Positions 26,087-33,542 of a stretch of 33,542 bases of DNA are shown here, piece after piece. Source of the DNA: Amylibacter sp. (GTDB lineage: Bacteria; Pseudomonadota; Alphaproteobacteria; Rhodobacterales; Rhodobacteraceae); NCBI GenBank assembly GCA_016764475.1, contig JAESRV010000006.1, forward strand, positions 1 through 33,542. The letters are read 5' to 3'. Made by a program: the position numbers and the translations under genes. Every line of letters starts with the position of its first letter. Position 1 is the first letter of the stretch. The notes under the pieces were generated by a model that was given only the letters and a program-made list of their open reading frames with translations, ran no database searches and was not told the origin of the DNA.

Positions 26087-27742
26087 GTGCGGCGCAAGAC
26101 CACAAACATATTGAAAGCCTCTAGGGATCAGGTTCTGACTGCCGCCCATGTGATGCGCAACAAGGGGATGGGGCAGCTACAGTTCTGGCTGGTTGCCCTT
26201 GTGATTGGGCTTGCCGCAGGCGGTGTCACCAGTCTTTTTCGCTTGGGGATCAATCAGTTGGAAACACTGATTTACGGTGTCGATGATATGAAGTTGGTCA
26301 GCCATGCGGTTTTTCTGCCTTGGTACTGGATATTATGCGTACCTATCGTGGGCGGTTTGATTGTCGGCATCATTTTGCACCGTTTCACCCCTGATGGCCG
26401 CGCGCGCAGCGTGGCGCAGGTTATTCGGGGCGCGGCCCTGACAGGTGGGCGTGTCGAGGGCAAGGCAGGGCTGGCATCCGCTTTTGCCTCACTGATCACG
26501 CTTTCAATGGGGGGCTCTGCGGGGCGCGAAGGGCCGGTGGTGCATCTGGGTGCGGTGATTTCCAGCAAAGTATCGCGCTGGCTGAATGCGGACGCTATCA
26601 CAGGGCGCAACCTGATGGGTTGTGCGGCGGCAGCGGCGGTTTCGGCCTCATTCAACGCGCCCATTGCGGGCACGCTTTTTGCGCTGGAAGTGGTGTTGCG
26701 GCATTATGCGGTGCAGGCATTTGCGCCGATTGTCATCGCTTCGGTCGCGGGTTCCATTGTCAGCCGTTTGATTTTCGGTGACTTGATAGAGTTTTCTTTG
26801 CCACAAATGTCATTGCAGTTTTACAGTGAGTTGCCTGCGTTTTTACTGTTGGGTTTAGTTTGCGGGCTGGTTGCCGTTACCATGATGAAGTCGATATTCT
26901 TGGCAGAAGACATAGGCGATAAAATACAAGCCGCCCTGAAAATTCCCGCATGGCTGCGCCCCGCGATTGCAGGCGCAGGGCTGGGCATGATTGCCCTTTC
27001 CTTTCCGCATATCATCGGGGTGGGTTATGAAACCACGTGGAATGCACTGAACGGCAATATCACGTTTTGGGTCGCCGTCAGTTTTGTTGCCGCCAAAGTT
27101 CTGGCGGTTGCGGTGACGTTTGCGGGTCGCATGGGCGGCGGAATATTTTCGCCGTCTTTGATGGTGGGGGCCTTGACCGGCATCGCCTTTGGCGGGGTTG
27201 CTTTGGGGCTGTTCCCGTCGCTTGAAAGTTACGCCACATTATACGCGCTGGCCGGCATGGCCGCCGTGGCCGCCGCCGTGCTGGGTGCGCCGATTTCAAC
27301 GTCTTTGCTGGTGTTCGAGATGACCGGCGATTGGCAGACAGGCTTGGCGATACTGGTGGCGGTTTCGACATCGTCCGCCTTGGCCAGCCGCTTGGTGCAC
27401 AAGTCGTTTTTCTTAACGCAACTGGAACGCTTGGGCGTGCATATGGCGGCGGGGCCGCAGGCGTATTTATTGGCAACATTCAGTGTGTCGGGATTGATGC
27501 ATGAATGTGATCAAGATGCGGCTTGTGAGGCGTTATTGGCCGAAGGGGTGTTTGTTGATCGGCATGCAACGCTGGAAAGTGCGATGCCGATGTTTGGCCA
27601 GTATGACACACAAAAGCTGCCTGTTGTGGGGTATGATAAAGATCAGGAAAGCCAAGTTCTACTGGGTGTCTTGCATGAGGTGGATGCGTTGCGGGCTTTC
27701 AATCAGGCGTTGGTGGAAACGGCTAGGGAAGAGCATTCTTAG
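26087..27742 (+). CDS. CLC-family chloride transporter with CBS-like C-terminus
   Basis: This is a CLC chloride channel/transporter of the inner membrane, about 551 residues from GTG 26087 (preceded by TTGGGG). The frame is open to ATG 25955, but that lies inside the divergent dehydrogenase gene; ATG 26153 is the other option. Family motifs are GREGP with the gating glutamate (residue 148 from the GTG), FNAPIAGTLFALE (189-201) and GGIFSPSLMVG. The canonical GSGIP chloride loop is replaced by RARSVAQVI. The position of the E. coli proton glutamate E203 appears to hold Val202. The last about 95 residues look like a degenerate CBS pair. Channel or proton antiporter is undecided. Confidence 0.88.
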   Translation: MRRKTTNILKASRDQVLTAAHVMRNKGMGQLQFWLVALVIGLAAGGVTSLFRLGINQLETLIYGVDDMKLVSHAVFLPWYWILCVPIVGGLIVGIILHRFTPDGRARSVAQVIRGAALTGGRVEGKAGLASAFASLITLSMGGSAGREGPVVHLGAVISSKVSRWLNADAITGRNLMGCAAAAAVSASFNAPIAGTLFALEVVLRHYAVQAFAPIVIASVAGSIVSRLIFGDLIEFSLPQMSLQFYSELPAFLLLGLVCGLVAVTMMKSIFLAEDIGDKIQAALKIPAWLRPAIAGAGLGMIALSFPHIIGVGYETTWNALNGNITFWVAVSFVAAKVLAVAVTFAGRMGGGIFSPSLMVGALTGIAFGGVALGLFPSLESYATLYALAGMAAVAAAVLGAPISTSLLVFEMTGDWQTGLAILVAVSTSSALASRLVHKSFFLTQLERLGVHMAAGPQAYLLATFSVSGLMHECDQDAACEALLAEGVFVDRHATLESAMPMFGQYDTQKLPVVGYDKDQESQVLLGVLHEVDALRAFNQALVETAREEHS

Positions 27743-27830
27743 AGGGGGAATGAAGGCCAATGTCCCGGTTGGGATATCTGGTTAACTAATTGAAATTGTT
27801 AATATAGCTACGCTTTCTATTCAATTGTTT

Positions 27831-28136
27831 TCACTTGTGAAACTCAAAAAAAGTGACTTTACCAGTCTGAATGTCTAAATCATAGGAGTATCCATTAAAA
27901 GAAATTAACTGCCTCCGCCCATGCATTACCCTAGTACCCACAAAAACATCGTTCCTCCAATAACGGCAATTACTCATACCATTTACAGTCCAAACCTTCT
28001 TTCCGCTCGGGTCAAATAATTGGACATTCTCCCAAACTTTAGGGCAGCTACTATCGGTTAATTCATCCCAGTTATAAACTACAAGGAAGTTCTTACAAAT
28101 CTTCACTATTTCCAGTGTTTCATGAGTAAAATTCAT
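27831..28136 (-). CDS. AT-rich orphan gene, hypothetical (possible immunity-type protein)
   Basis: The 101-residue product matches nothing I can name with confidence. It is rich in aromatic residues and predicted beta strands: NFLVVYNWDEL, ENVQLFDPSGKKVWTVNG, DVFVGTRVM, and a final SFNGYSYDLDIQTGKVTFFEF. The blade-like pattern (a value, DPSGKKVW, then GYSYDLDIQTGK) resembles small immunity proteins of polymorphic toxin systems, but that is a guess. The gene is about 37% G+C, much lower than its neighbours, suggesting recent acquisition. CGAGG lies at good spacing before the ATG. No toxin gene is adjacent. It sits between the CLC gene (convergent) and the aminopeptidase. Confidence 0.6.
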   Translation of the reverse strand: MNFTHETLEIVKICKNFLVVYNWDELTDSSCPKVWENVQLFDPSGKKVWTVNGMSNCRYWRNDVFVGTRVMHGRRQLISFNGYSYDLDIQTGKVTFFEFHK

Positions 28137-28171
28137 GGTAATAACCTCGGGTTAATATACGCATCAACAAG

Positions 28172-28199
28172 TGCAGGGCGGCTTGAACCCCACCCTACA
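28172..28199 (-). terminator. Inverted repeat at the 3' end of the aminopeptidase gene
   Basis: On the minus strand TGTAGGGTGG (28199-28190) pairs with CCGCCCTGCA (28181-28172) in a 10-bp stem with two G-U pairs and an 8-base loop, overlapping the aminopeptidase stop codon. No U-run follows, so it may be a processing or stabilising hairpin rather than an intrinsic terminator. Confidence 0.4.
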
Positions 28200-29976
28200 G
28201 CGCGGCGCAGGCGGTTTTTAGCCAGTCTTTAGTCTGCGCACTCACCTTATCTTTCAAGCTATCCCAAACCTGTGCGTGATACGCATTCAACCAGTTCACC
28301 TCATCTGCCGTCAGCAAACTCTGATCAATCATCATCTTGCTGAAAGGGGCCAGTGTCAGGGTTTCGAAGCACAGCATATTGCGGTTATCGCTGCCGTCTA
28401 TCGGGGCGGCGGGTTTCACGAAAATCAGGTTCTCGATACGAATGCCGTATTCGCCTTCTTTGTAATATCCCGGTTCATTCGATACGATCATGCCGGATTT
28501 GAAGGGCGTGGTGGCAAGGCGCGAGATGCGTTGCGGGCCTTCGTGTACCGACAGATAGCTGCCAACGCCGTGGCCGGTGCCGTGGTCATAATCCAGCCCT
28601 TCGGCCCATAGGGCGGCGCGTGCTATTGCGTCTATATCTTTGCCGGTGATGCCTTCGGGGAAGCGCAGGCGCGATATGGCGATCATGCCTTTCAGCACCA
28701 ATGTGGCGTGATGCACGGCCTTGGGCGGGGGCGCACCTATGGCCAGCGTGCGGGTGATGTCGGTGGTGCCGTCCAGATATTGCGCGCCACTGTCGACCAG
28801 CAGAACTTCGTTGAATTGCAGGCGGCGGTTGCTTTGGGTGTTGACGCGGTAATGCACTATCGCACCGTTTGGGCCGGAACCGCAGATGGTATCAAAGGCG
28901 ATGTTTTTCAACTGCCCCGTGGCGGCGCGTTTGGCTTCCAGCATTTTGACGATGTCAATTTCGGTGATGCCTGTTTCGGGGTTGATCGTGTCGATCCACG
29001 CCAGAAACTCACAGATCGCGGCACCGTCACGGATGTGGGCTTGCACTGCACCCTGCAATTCTGTGTCGTTCTTGCAGGCTTTGGGAAAGGTGGTTGGATC
29101 CCCTGCAAAGATGATCTCAGTGCCTTGGGCTTCAAGCCGTTTGGCAATGGCTTCGGGGACAGATGATTTATCCAAGCGTATAGTGCCGCTTAGTGCAGAA
29201 AGTTCGGATATGAATGTTTCTGGCGCGTAAAGCGTTACTTTATCGCCCAGATGTTCGATAAGTGCAGGGCTGGATTTGCGTTTGTCGATGAATAAGGCGA
29301 CTTTTCCAGAGGCGTGGATGATGGCAAAGGCCAACGCGACAGGGGTTTGGCCCAGATCGGTACCGCGTGTGTTCAACAGCCATGCGATAGCATCGGGTTG
29401 GGTTAACACAAAGGCACTGTGGCCTGTTTTGCTAAGGTCTGACGCGGCATTGTCGATTTTTTCGGCGTGATCCTGACCTGCAAATTCCAGCGGGTGCGGC
29501 AGCATTTTACCCAAGGGGGCAGCGGGTTGATCGTGCCAGATGCGGTCAATTAGATTGTCGGTGGCCACCAGCTCAATACCGGCATTGCCCAGTTTTTCAA
29601 TCTCGGCGCGGGTGTGTAGCCATGGGTCAAATCCGATTTTACCGCTTTTGGGTAGCCAGTTTTCCAGCTTCGTGCCGGGCCATGCAAGGGGGGTGAAACA
29701 ATCCAGATCAACCTGATCGCGGACTTGTAAGGTGTAGCGGCCATCAATGAAAACGCCTGCCTTGTCTTTCAAGACGGCACAAAATCCTGCGGAACCGGTG
29801 AAGCCTGTCAACCATGCAAGGCGCATGTCACGCGCGGTGACATATTCGCCCTGGTGGGCGTCGGCGCGCGGGATCAGAAAGCCGTCTAAATTTTCTTTAG
29901 CCAGTTGATTGCGTAGGGATTTCAGACGTGCGGCACCCGTTTCAGGTGAGGTTGCGCTGTCGAAGGTTTGGAACAT
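28195..29976 (-). CDS. pepP: Xaa-Pro aminopeptidase (M24B family)
   Basis: This cytosolic dinuclear metal enzyme removes an N-terminal residue preceding proline. The 593-residue protein has the three-domain layout of the long aminopeptidase P type: two creatinase-like N-terminal domains, then the pita-bread catalytic domain. The five metal ligands are present: Asp395 (VDSG), Asp406 (GTTDITRT), His469 (GTGHG), Glu501 (NEPGYY) and Glu515 (GIRIENL). The gene symbol is by activity; the long form resembles eukaryotic XPNPEP1 more than E. coli PepP. Its ATG overlaps the cobT stop (TGATG), so it is the last gene of the cobST unit. Confidence 0.92.
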   Translation of the reverse strand: MFQTFDSATSPETGAARLKSLRNQLAKENLDGFLIPRADAHQGEYVTARDMRLAWLTGFTGSAGFCAVLKDKAGVFIDGRYTLQVRDQVDLDCFTPLAWPGTKLENWLPKSGKIGFDPWLHTRAEIEKLGNAGIELVATDNLIDRIWHDQPAAPLGKMLPHPLEFAGQDHAEKIDNAASDLSKTGHSAFVLTQPDAIAWLLNTRGTDLGQTPVALAFAIIHASGKVALFIDKRKSSPALIEHLGDKVTLYAPETFISELSALSGTIRLDKSSVPEAIAKRLEAQGTEIIFAGDPTTFPKACKNDTELQGAVQAHIRDGAAICEFLAWIDTINPETGITEIDIVKMLEAKRAATGQLKNIAFDTICGSGPNGAIVHYRVNTQSNRRLQFNEVLLVDSGAQYLDGTTDITRTLAIGAPPPKAVHHATLVLKGMIAISRLRFPEGITGKDIDAIARAALWAEGLDYDHGTGHGVGSYLSVHEGPQRISRLATTPFKSGMIVSNEPGYYKEGEYGIRIENLIFVKPAAPIDGSDNRNMLCFETLTLAPFSKMMIDQSLLTADEVNWLNAYHAQVWDSLKDKVSAQTKDWLKTACAAL

Positions 29977-31853
29977 CAGCCGGTTCGTTTCAGGGCGTTG
30001 CGTTTGACCGCACGCGGGTCATTGTCAAACAGGTTGGCAAGCTGTTCGGTGATGGCCCCTGCCAGTTGTTCGGCATCCGTAATGGTGACCGCGCGTTCAT
30101 AATAGCGGGTCACGTCATGGCCGATGCCGATGGCGATCAGCTCAACCATTTTGCGTTTCTCAACCATGGCGATGACATCGCGCAAATGCTTTTCAAGGTA
30201 GCTGGCAGAGTTCACTGAAAGCGTGCTGTCATCGACGGGGGCGCCGTCTGAAATGACCAGCAAAATGCGGCGTTGTTCGGGCCGCGCCACCATGCGGCGG
30301 TGCGCCCATTCCAAAGCCTCGCCATCTATGTTTTCTTTCAGCAGGCCTTCTTTCATCATCAGACCCAAGTTGGGACGTGCGCGGCGCCAAGGTGTGTCGG
30401 CGCGTTTATAGATGATGTGGCGCAGGTCGTTCAGGCGGCCGGGGTCTGTGGGGCGGCCATTTTGCAGCCATTCTTCGCGGGATTTTCCGCCTTTCCAGGC
30501 ACGTGTGGTAAAGCCCAGAATTTCGCATTTGACCTGACAGCGTTCCAGCGTTCGGGCCATAACATCGGCGCAAATGGCGGCGATGGAAATGGGCCGTCCA
30601 CGCATGGAACCCGAGTTGTCGATCAAGATGGTGACGATGGTATCACGAAACTCGGTATCGTTTTCAACCTTGAAAGACAGCGGTGTTGTAGGGTTTGCAA
30701 TCACGCGGGCCAGACGGCCTGCATCCAACATGCCTTCTTCCATATCAAACTGCCAGCTGCGGTTTTGCTGGGCTTGCAAGCGGCGTTGCAATTTGTTGGC
30801 CAGCCGTGAAACCGCCCCTTTCAGCGGTTCCAACTGTTGATCCAGATAGGCCCGCAGGCGTTCCAGCTCGGCAGGTTCAGCTAAATCTTCGGCCAGTTCT
30901 TCTTCGTCATATTCGGCGGTGAAAACCTTGTAATTCGGATCAGCGTCTGAAAATGCAGGCGGGGTTGGTGGCTCTAACGGGGCTTCGCCATCGGGGGCGT
31001 CAACCTCTTCGGCACCGTCCATATCATCGCGGTCATCCATCGAGACTTGTGATTGTTGCTGGTCGGCGGATTGCTGTTGATCTTCAGAATCATCAAACTC
31101 TTCGCTGTCTTCTTCTTGATCGCCTGCATCCGTGTCAGGGGTGTCTTCTTCATAGTCCTGATCTTCTTGTTCAGCACTATCATCATTGTCGTCGCCGATA
31201 TCATCGGGGTCATCGCCTAATTGATCGCCGTAGCCCAAATCATCAATTAGCTGGCGGGCGAACTTGGCGAACTCGACCTGATTGTCCATCGCGTTTTCCA
31301 GACCTTTGAACGTATCGCCCGAGCGTTCTTCAAACTGGGTCTGCCATTGCTGCATCGCGTTAGCCACCGCAGGCGGCATATCGCGGCCTGTTGCCATGTG
31401 GCGCAGGTAATAGCCCAAGGCGGTGGCCATGGGTACTTCTTTGAAAGAATTGACTTGGTCGTAGCCCAGCTTTATCGCATCGCTTTCCAGCTTGGCGTCG
31501 ATGTTGCCAGCCGTGCCCGGCATGGCGCGCGCACCTACCGCTTCACAACGTGCGGTGGCCATCGCATCATAAATTTCACGCGCGTCTGTGCCTTCGGGCA
31601 TATAGCGGTTGTGGGTGCGATCATTGTGGAAACGCTTGTGCAACGCATAAGCATCCGCTGTGCCGCGTGCCAACATAACCTCGTCCAAAGACATGCGGCG
31701 GCTGACTTGCGGTAGGCGCATGACTTCGTTGGTCATACCAGACGGGTCAACCGAGAACGCCACATTCAACTCTGCATCATTGGCCATGGCGCGGGTGGCG
31801 TCGGTCAATGCCTTTTTGAAAGGATCAGCTGGGTTGTCGTTTGTTTTTTTCAT
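29976..31853 (-). CDS. cobT: Aerobic cobaltochelatase subunit CobT
   Basis: CobT and CobS form the ATPase module of the CobNST cobaltochelatase, which inserts cobalt into hydrogenobyrinate a,c-diamide in aerobic cobalamin synthesis. The 625-residue product has the N-terminal CobT region, a very acidic linker (about 204-330, dense in Asp/Glu/Gln) and a C-terminal von Willebrand A domain with the MIDAS motif DNSGSM (near 412). The preferred start is ATG 31853, overlapping the cobS TGA as TGATG; the directly preceding GTG 31856 is an alternative. The name should not be confused with the unrelated CobT phosphoribosyltransferase. Confidence 0.95.
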   Translation of the reverse strand: MKKTNDNPADPFKKALTDATRAMANDAELNVAFSVDPSGMTNEVMRLPQVSRRMSLDEVMLARGTADAYALHKRFHNDRTHNRYMPEGTDAREIYDAMATARCEAVGARAMPGTAGNIDAKLESDAIKLGYDQVNSFKEVPMATALGYYLRHMATGRDMPPAVANAMQQWQTQFEERSGDTFKGLENAMDNQVEFAKFARQLIDDLGYGDQLGDDPDDIGDDNDDSAEQEDQDYEEDTPDTDAGDQEEDSEEFDDSEDQQQSADQQQSQVSMDDRDDMDGAEEVDAPDGEAPLEPPTPPAFSDADPNYKVFTAEYDEEELAEDLAEPAELERLRAYLDQQLEPLKGAVSRLANKLQRRLQAQQNRSWQFDMEEGMLDAGRLARVIANPTTPLSFKVENDTEFRDTIVTILIDNSGSMRGRPISIAAICADVMARTLERCQVKCEILGFTTRAWKGGKSREEWLQNGRPTDPGRLNDLRHIIYKRADTPWRRARPNLGLMMKEGLLKENIDGEALEWAHRRMVARPEQRRILLVISDGAPVDDSTLSVNSASYLEKHLRDVIAMVEKRKMVELIAIGIGHDVTRYYERAVTITDAEQLAGAITEQLANLFDNDPRAVKRNALKRTG

Positions 31854-32827
31854 CACCCCAAGCTAACACTTGCCGCCGATTCTGGCAGCTCTTCGTCGAA
31901 ACAGCGTTGATAGAACTCTGCAATCGTCTCGCGTTCCAGCTCGTCACATTTGTTCAGGAATGTCAGGCGGAAGGCAAAGCCGATGCTGTTGAATATATCC
32001 GCGTTCTGCGCCCATGTGATCACGGTACGTGGTGAAATCACGGTGGAAATGTCGCCGTTCATAAATGCGTTACGTGACAGGTTGGCAACCGTGACCATAT
32101 GTTCAATCACTTTGCGATCAGTGCCGGGGTTTTTGGCGGCGACGATGTTTACTTCTGCCTCATGGCTTAGATAGTTCAGGGTGCTGACAATAGACCACCG
32201 ATCCATCTGGCCTTGATTGATCTGTTGGGTGCCGTGGTAAAGCCCCGTGGTGTCACCCAAACCGACCGTGTTTGCAGTAGCGAACAGGCGGAAATAGGGG
32301 TGGGGGGTGATGACTTTGTTTTGATCCAGCAGGGTCAGTTTACCGTCCACTTCCAGCACGCGCTGAATGACGAACATCACGTCGGCACGGCCTGCATCAT
32401 ATTCATCAAACACAATCGCAGTTGGATTGCGCAAGGCCCAAGGCAAGATGCCCTCTTGAAACTCAGTCACCTGTTTGCCGTCTTTCAGCTTGATCGCGTC
32501 CTTGCCGATCAGATCAATACGGCTGATGTGGCTGTCCAGGTTGACGCGTACACAGGGCCAGCGCAGGTGGGCTGCAACCTGTTCAATGTGGGTGGATTTG
32601 CCAGTGCCGTGATAGCCTTGGATCATCACGCGGCGGTTATGGGTGAACCCTGCCAAGATGGCCAATGTGGTATCGTGGTCAAACTGGTAGGTGCTGTCAA
32701 TTGCAGGCACACGGTCAGAGCTTTCAGCAAAGCCCTTTACCACCATATCACTGTCGATGCCAAAGGTATCGCGTACTGAAATGTCGCGTGTTGGCGTTGC
32801 ATTGATGTCTAAATTACCGTCTGCCAT
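31853..32827 (-). CDS. cobS: Aerobic cobaltochelatase subunit CobS
   Basis: CobS is the AAA+ ATPase of the aerobic cobaltochelatase and works with CobT to drive CobN. The 324-residue protein has Walker [10 protein letters not shown] (71-79), Walker B IVFDEYD (138-144) and a later sensor/arginine region ([20 protein letters not shown]). It begins [21 protein letters not shown]-like, as CobS proteins do. It is the first gene of the minus-strand unit; the cobT start overlaps its stop. CobN is not in the window. This is not the cobalamin synthase that shares the symbol. Confidence 0.95.
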   Translation of the reverse strand: MADGNLDINATPTRDISVRDTFGIDSDMVVKGFAESSDRVPAIDSTYQFDHDTTLAILAGFTHNRRVMIQGYHGTGKSTHIEQVAAHLRWPCVRVNLDSHISRIDLIGKDAIKLKDGKQVTEFQEGILPWALRNPTAIVFDEYDAGRADVMFVIQRVLEVDGKLTLLDQNKVITPHPYFRLFATANTVGLGDTTGLYHGTQQINQGQMDRWSIVSTLNYLSHEAEVNIVAAKNPGTDRKVIEHMVTVANLSRNAFMNGDISTVISPRTVITWAQNADIFNSIGFAFRLTFLNKCDELERETIAEFYQRCFDEELPESAASVSLG

Positions 32828-32965
32828 TTTCGGGGTGTCCTATAAATCTTTAGCAAGTCTGCTTGTTCATTATCTTAGTGATATAATTCGCGGCTTTCTG
32901 CAAGGGCTTGGGTGTATTTTCCTGTTTGGCCTTGATCTTAATGACAGGCTGTAAAATAGTGCGGT
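32828..32965. promoter_or_regulatory. Divergent promoter region between cobS and the GMC oxidoreductase
   Basis: The 138-base gap must hold the start signals for both strands. A perfect TATAAT lies on the plus strand at 32882-32887, but no good -35 is in register. I see no cobalamin riboswitch: the gap is short and lacks a recognisable B12-box. Confidence 0.35.
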
Positions 32966-33542
32966 ATGACAGAAAAATATGGCACATTTGATTATATCGT
33001 GGTTGGCGCAGGCTCGGCCGGTTCGGTTTTAGCGGCGCGTCTTTCGGAAAATCCGAAACATAAGGTTTTATTGTTGGAAGCTGGCAAAAGCGATAATTAT
33101 ATCTGGGTGCATATCCCGGTGGGGTATTTGTATTGCATCGGCAATCCGCGCACCGATTGGATGTTCAACACGCAGGCGGAAGCAGGTTTGAACGGGCGGT
33201 CTTTGATGTATCCGCGTGGCAAATTGCTGGGTGGCTGTTCGTCGATCAACGGGATGTTGTATCTGCGGGGGCAAGCCCGCGATTATGACGGCTGGCGGCA
33301 GATGGGCAATACCGGCTGGGGTTGGGATGATGTTTTGCCGTATTTCACCAAGTCCGAGGATCATTTTGACGGTGGTGATGCAATGCACGGCGCAGGCGGC
33401 GAATGGCGGGTTGAACAGCAACGCCTGTCTTGGGAAGTTCTGGATGATTTTGCCGATGCTTGCGTTGAAGCGGGCATTCCACGGGTTCAGGATTTCAATA
33501 CCGGTGACAATGAGGGCGTCAGTTATTTTCAGGTCAACCAAA
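32966..33542 (+). CDS. GMC-family FAD oxidoreductase (choline dehydrogenase-like), partial
   Basis: A frame from ATG 32966 runs off the right edge after 192 complete codons. It begins [13 protein letters not shown] and has the FAD Rossmann motif GAGSAG (14-19), the LLLEAG acidic strand end, and the GMC signature region around [14 protein letters not shown] and [11 protein letters not shown]. The family includes choline, alcohol and other FAD-linked dehydrogenases; the substrate cannot be told. The 3' part with the catalytic histidine is outside the window. It diverges from cobS. Confidence 0.92.
   Translation, partial: MTEKYGTFDYIVVGAGSAGSVLAARLSENPKHKVLLLEAGKSDNYIWVHIPVGYLYCIGNPRTDWMFNTQAEAGLNGRSLMYPRGKLLGGCSSINGMLYLRGQARDYDGWRQMGNTGWGWDDVLPYFTKSEDHFDGGDAMHGAGGEWRVEQQRLSWEVLDDFADACVEAGIPRVQDFNTGDNEGVSYFQVNQ

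Noticed and set aside
29976-31856. CobT as the nicotinate-nucleotide phosphoribosyltransferase of the same symbol
   Set aside because: The acidic linker and C-terminal VWA domain with DNSGSM identify the cobaltochelatase subunit, not the phosphoribosyltransferase.
32828-32965. Cobalamin riboswitch upstream of cobS
   Set aside because: The gap is only 138 bases and no B12-box-like core was seen; riboswitches of this class are longer.
33068-33541. Minus-strand open frame at the right edge
   Set aside because: It is opposite the GMC oxidoreductase, whose FAD motif and signature are clear on the plus strand.
1-33542. tRNA, rRNA, CRISPR array, insertion sequence or prophage
   Set aside because: None seen; apart from the small accessory scraps the window is densely packed core genes.

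Overview
The window comes from an alphaproteobacterium, most likely a Rhodobacterales (Roseobacter/Paracoccaceae-type) organism. The evidence is the division and cell wall (dcw) gene order, the sequence character of FtsI, FtsL, FtsQ, FtsW, FtsZ and LpxC, the meso-diaminopimelate type of MurE, and the aerobic cobaltochelatase pair CobS/CobT. Base composition is moderate, roughly 50-55% G+C by eye in the core genes. Two AT-rich patches (about 121-421 and 27831-28136) stand out.

Layout. (1) 1-631 is an accessory scrap: the 3' end of an unknown gene overlapping a small gene interrupted by two in-frame stops (an arrangement like a toxin/immunity pair), then a strongly structured inverted repeat. 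(2) 632-1384 encodes an exported metallo-beta-lactamase-fold protein. (3) 1385-1932 has no protein gene. It holds nested inverted repeats, a candidate promoter overlapped by three TGGGA boxes in 10-bp phase (candidate MraZ operator), and a leader of about 250 nt with a terminator-like hairpin, which closely parallels the UpsM sRNA leader described for Rhodobacter sphaeroides. (4) 1933-20602 is the complete dcw cluster: mraZ-rsmH-ftsL-ftsI-murE-murF-mraY-murD-ftsW-murG-murC-murB-ddl-ftsQ-ftsA-ftsZ, nearly all coupled by overlapping or abutting codons and closed by a strong Rho-independent terminator. (5) 20760-24643 carries lpxC, bamD, recN and a small Dabb-domain protein. (6) 24640-27742 carries an FAD-linked D-lactate/glycolate-type dehydrogenase on the minus strand, diverging from a CLC-family chloride transporter. 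(7) 27831-28136 is an AT-rich orphan gene on the minus strand. (8) 28195-32827 is a minus-strand unit cobS-cobT-aminopeptidase P with translationally coupled junctions. (9) From 32966 a GMC-family oxidoreductase runs off the right edge.

How the genes work together. The Mur enzymes build UDP-MurNAc-pentapeptide (MurB, MurC, MurD, MurE, MurF, with D-Ala-D-Ala from Ddl). MraY and MurG convert it to lipid II, which FtsW and FtsI polymerise and cross-link at the septum organised by FtsZ, FtsA, FtsQ and FtsL. LpxC (lipid A) and BamD (outer-membrane protein assembly) extend the theme to the outer membrane. CobS and CobT are two of the three subunits that insert cobalt in aerobic cobalamin synthesis; CobN is not in the window.

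Most of the window is ordinary core genome. The points most worth a second look are the mraZ leader (operator plus UpsM-like RNA), paired GANTC methylation sites before ftsZ, the broken toxin/immunity-like scrap at the left edge, and the AT-rich orphan gene at 27831-28136. No clearly new multi-gene system is visible.
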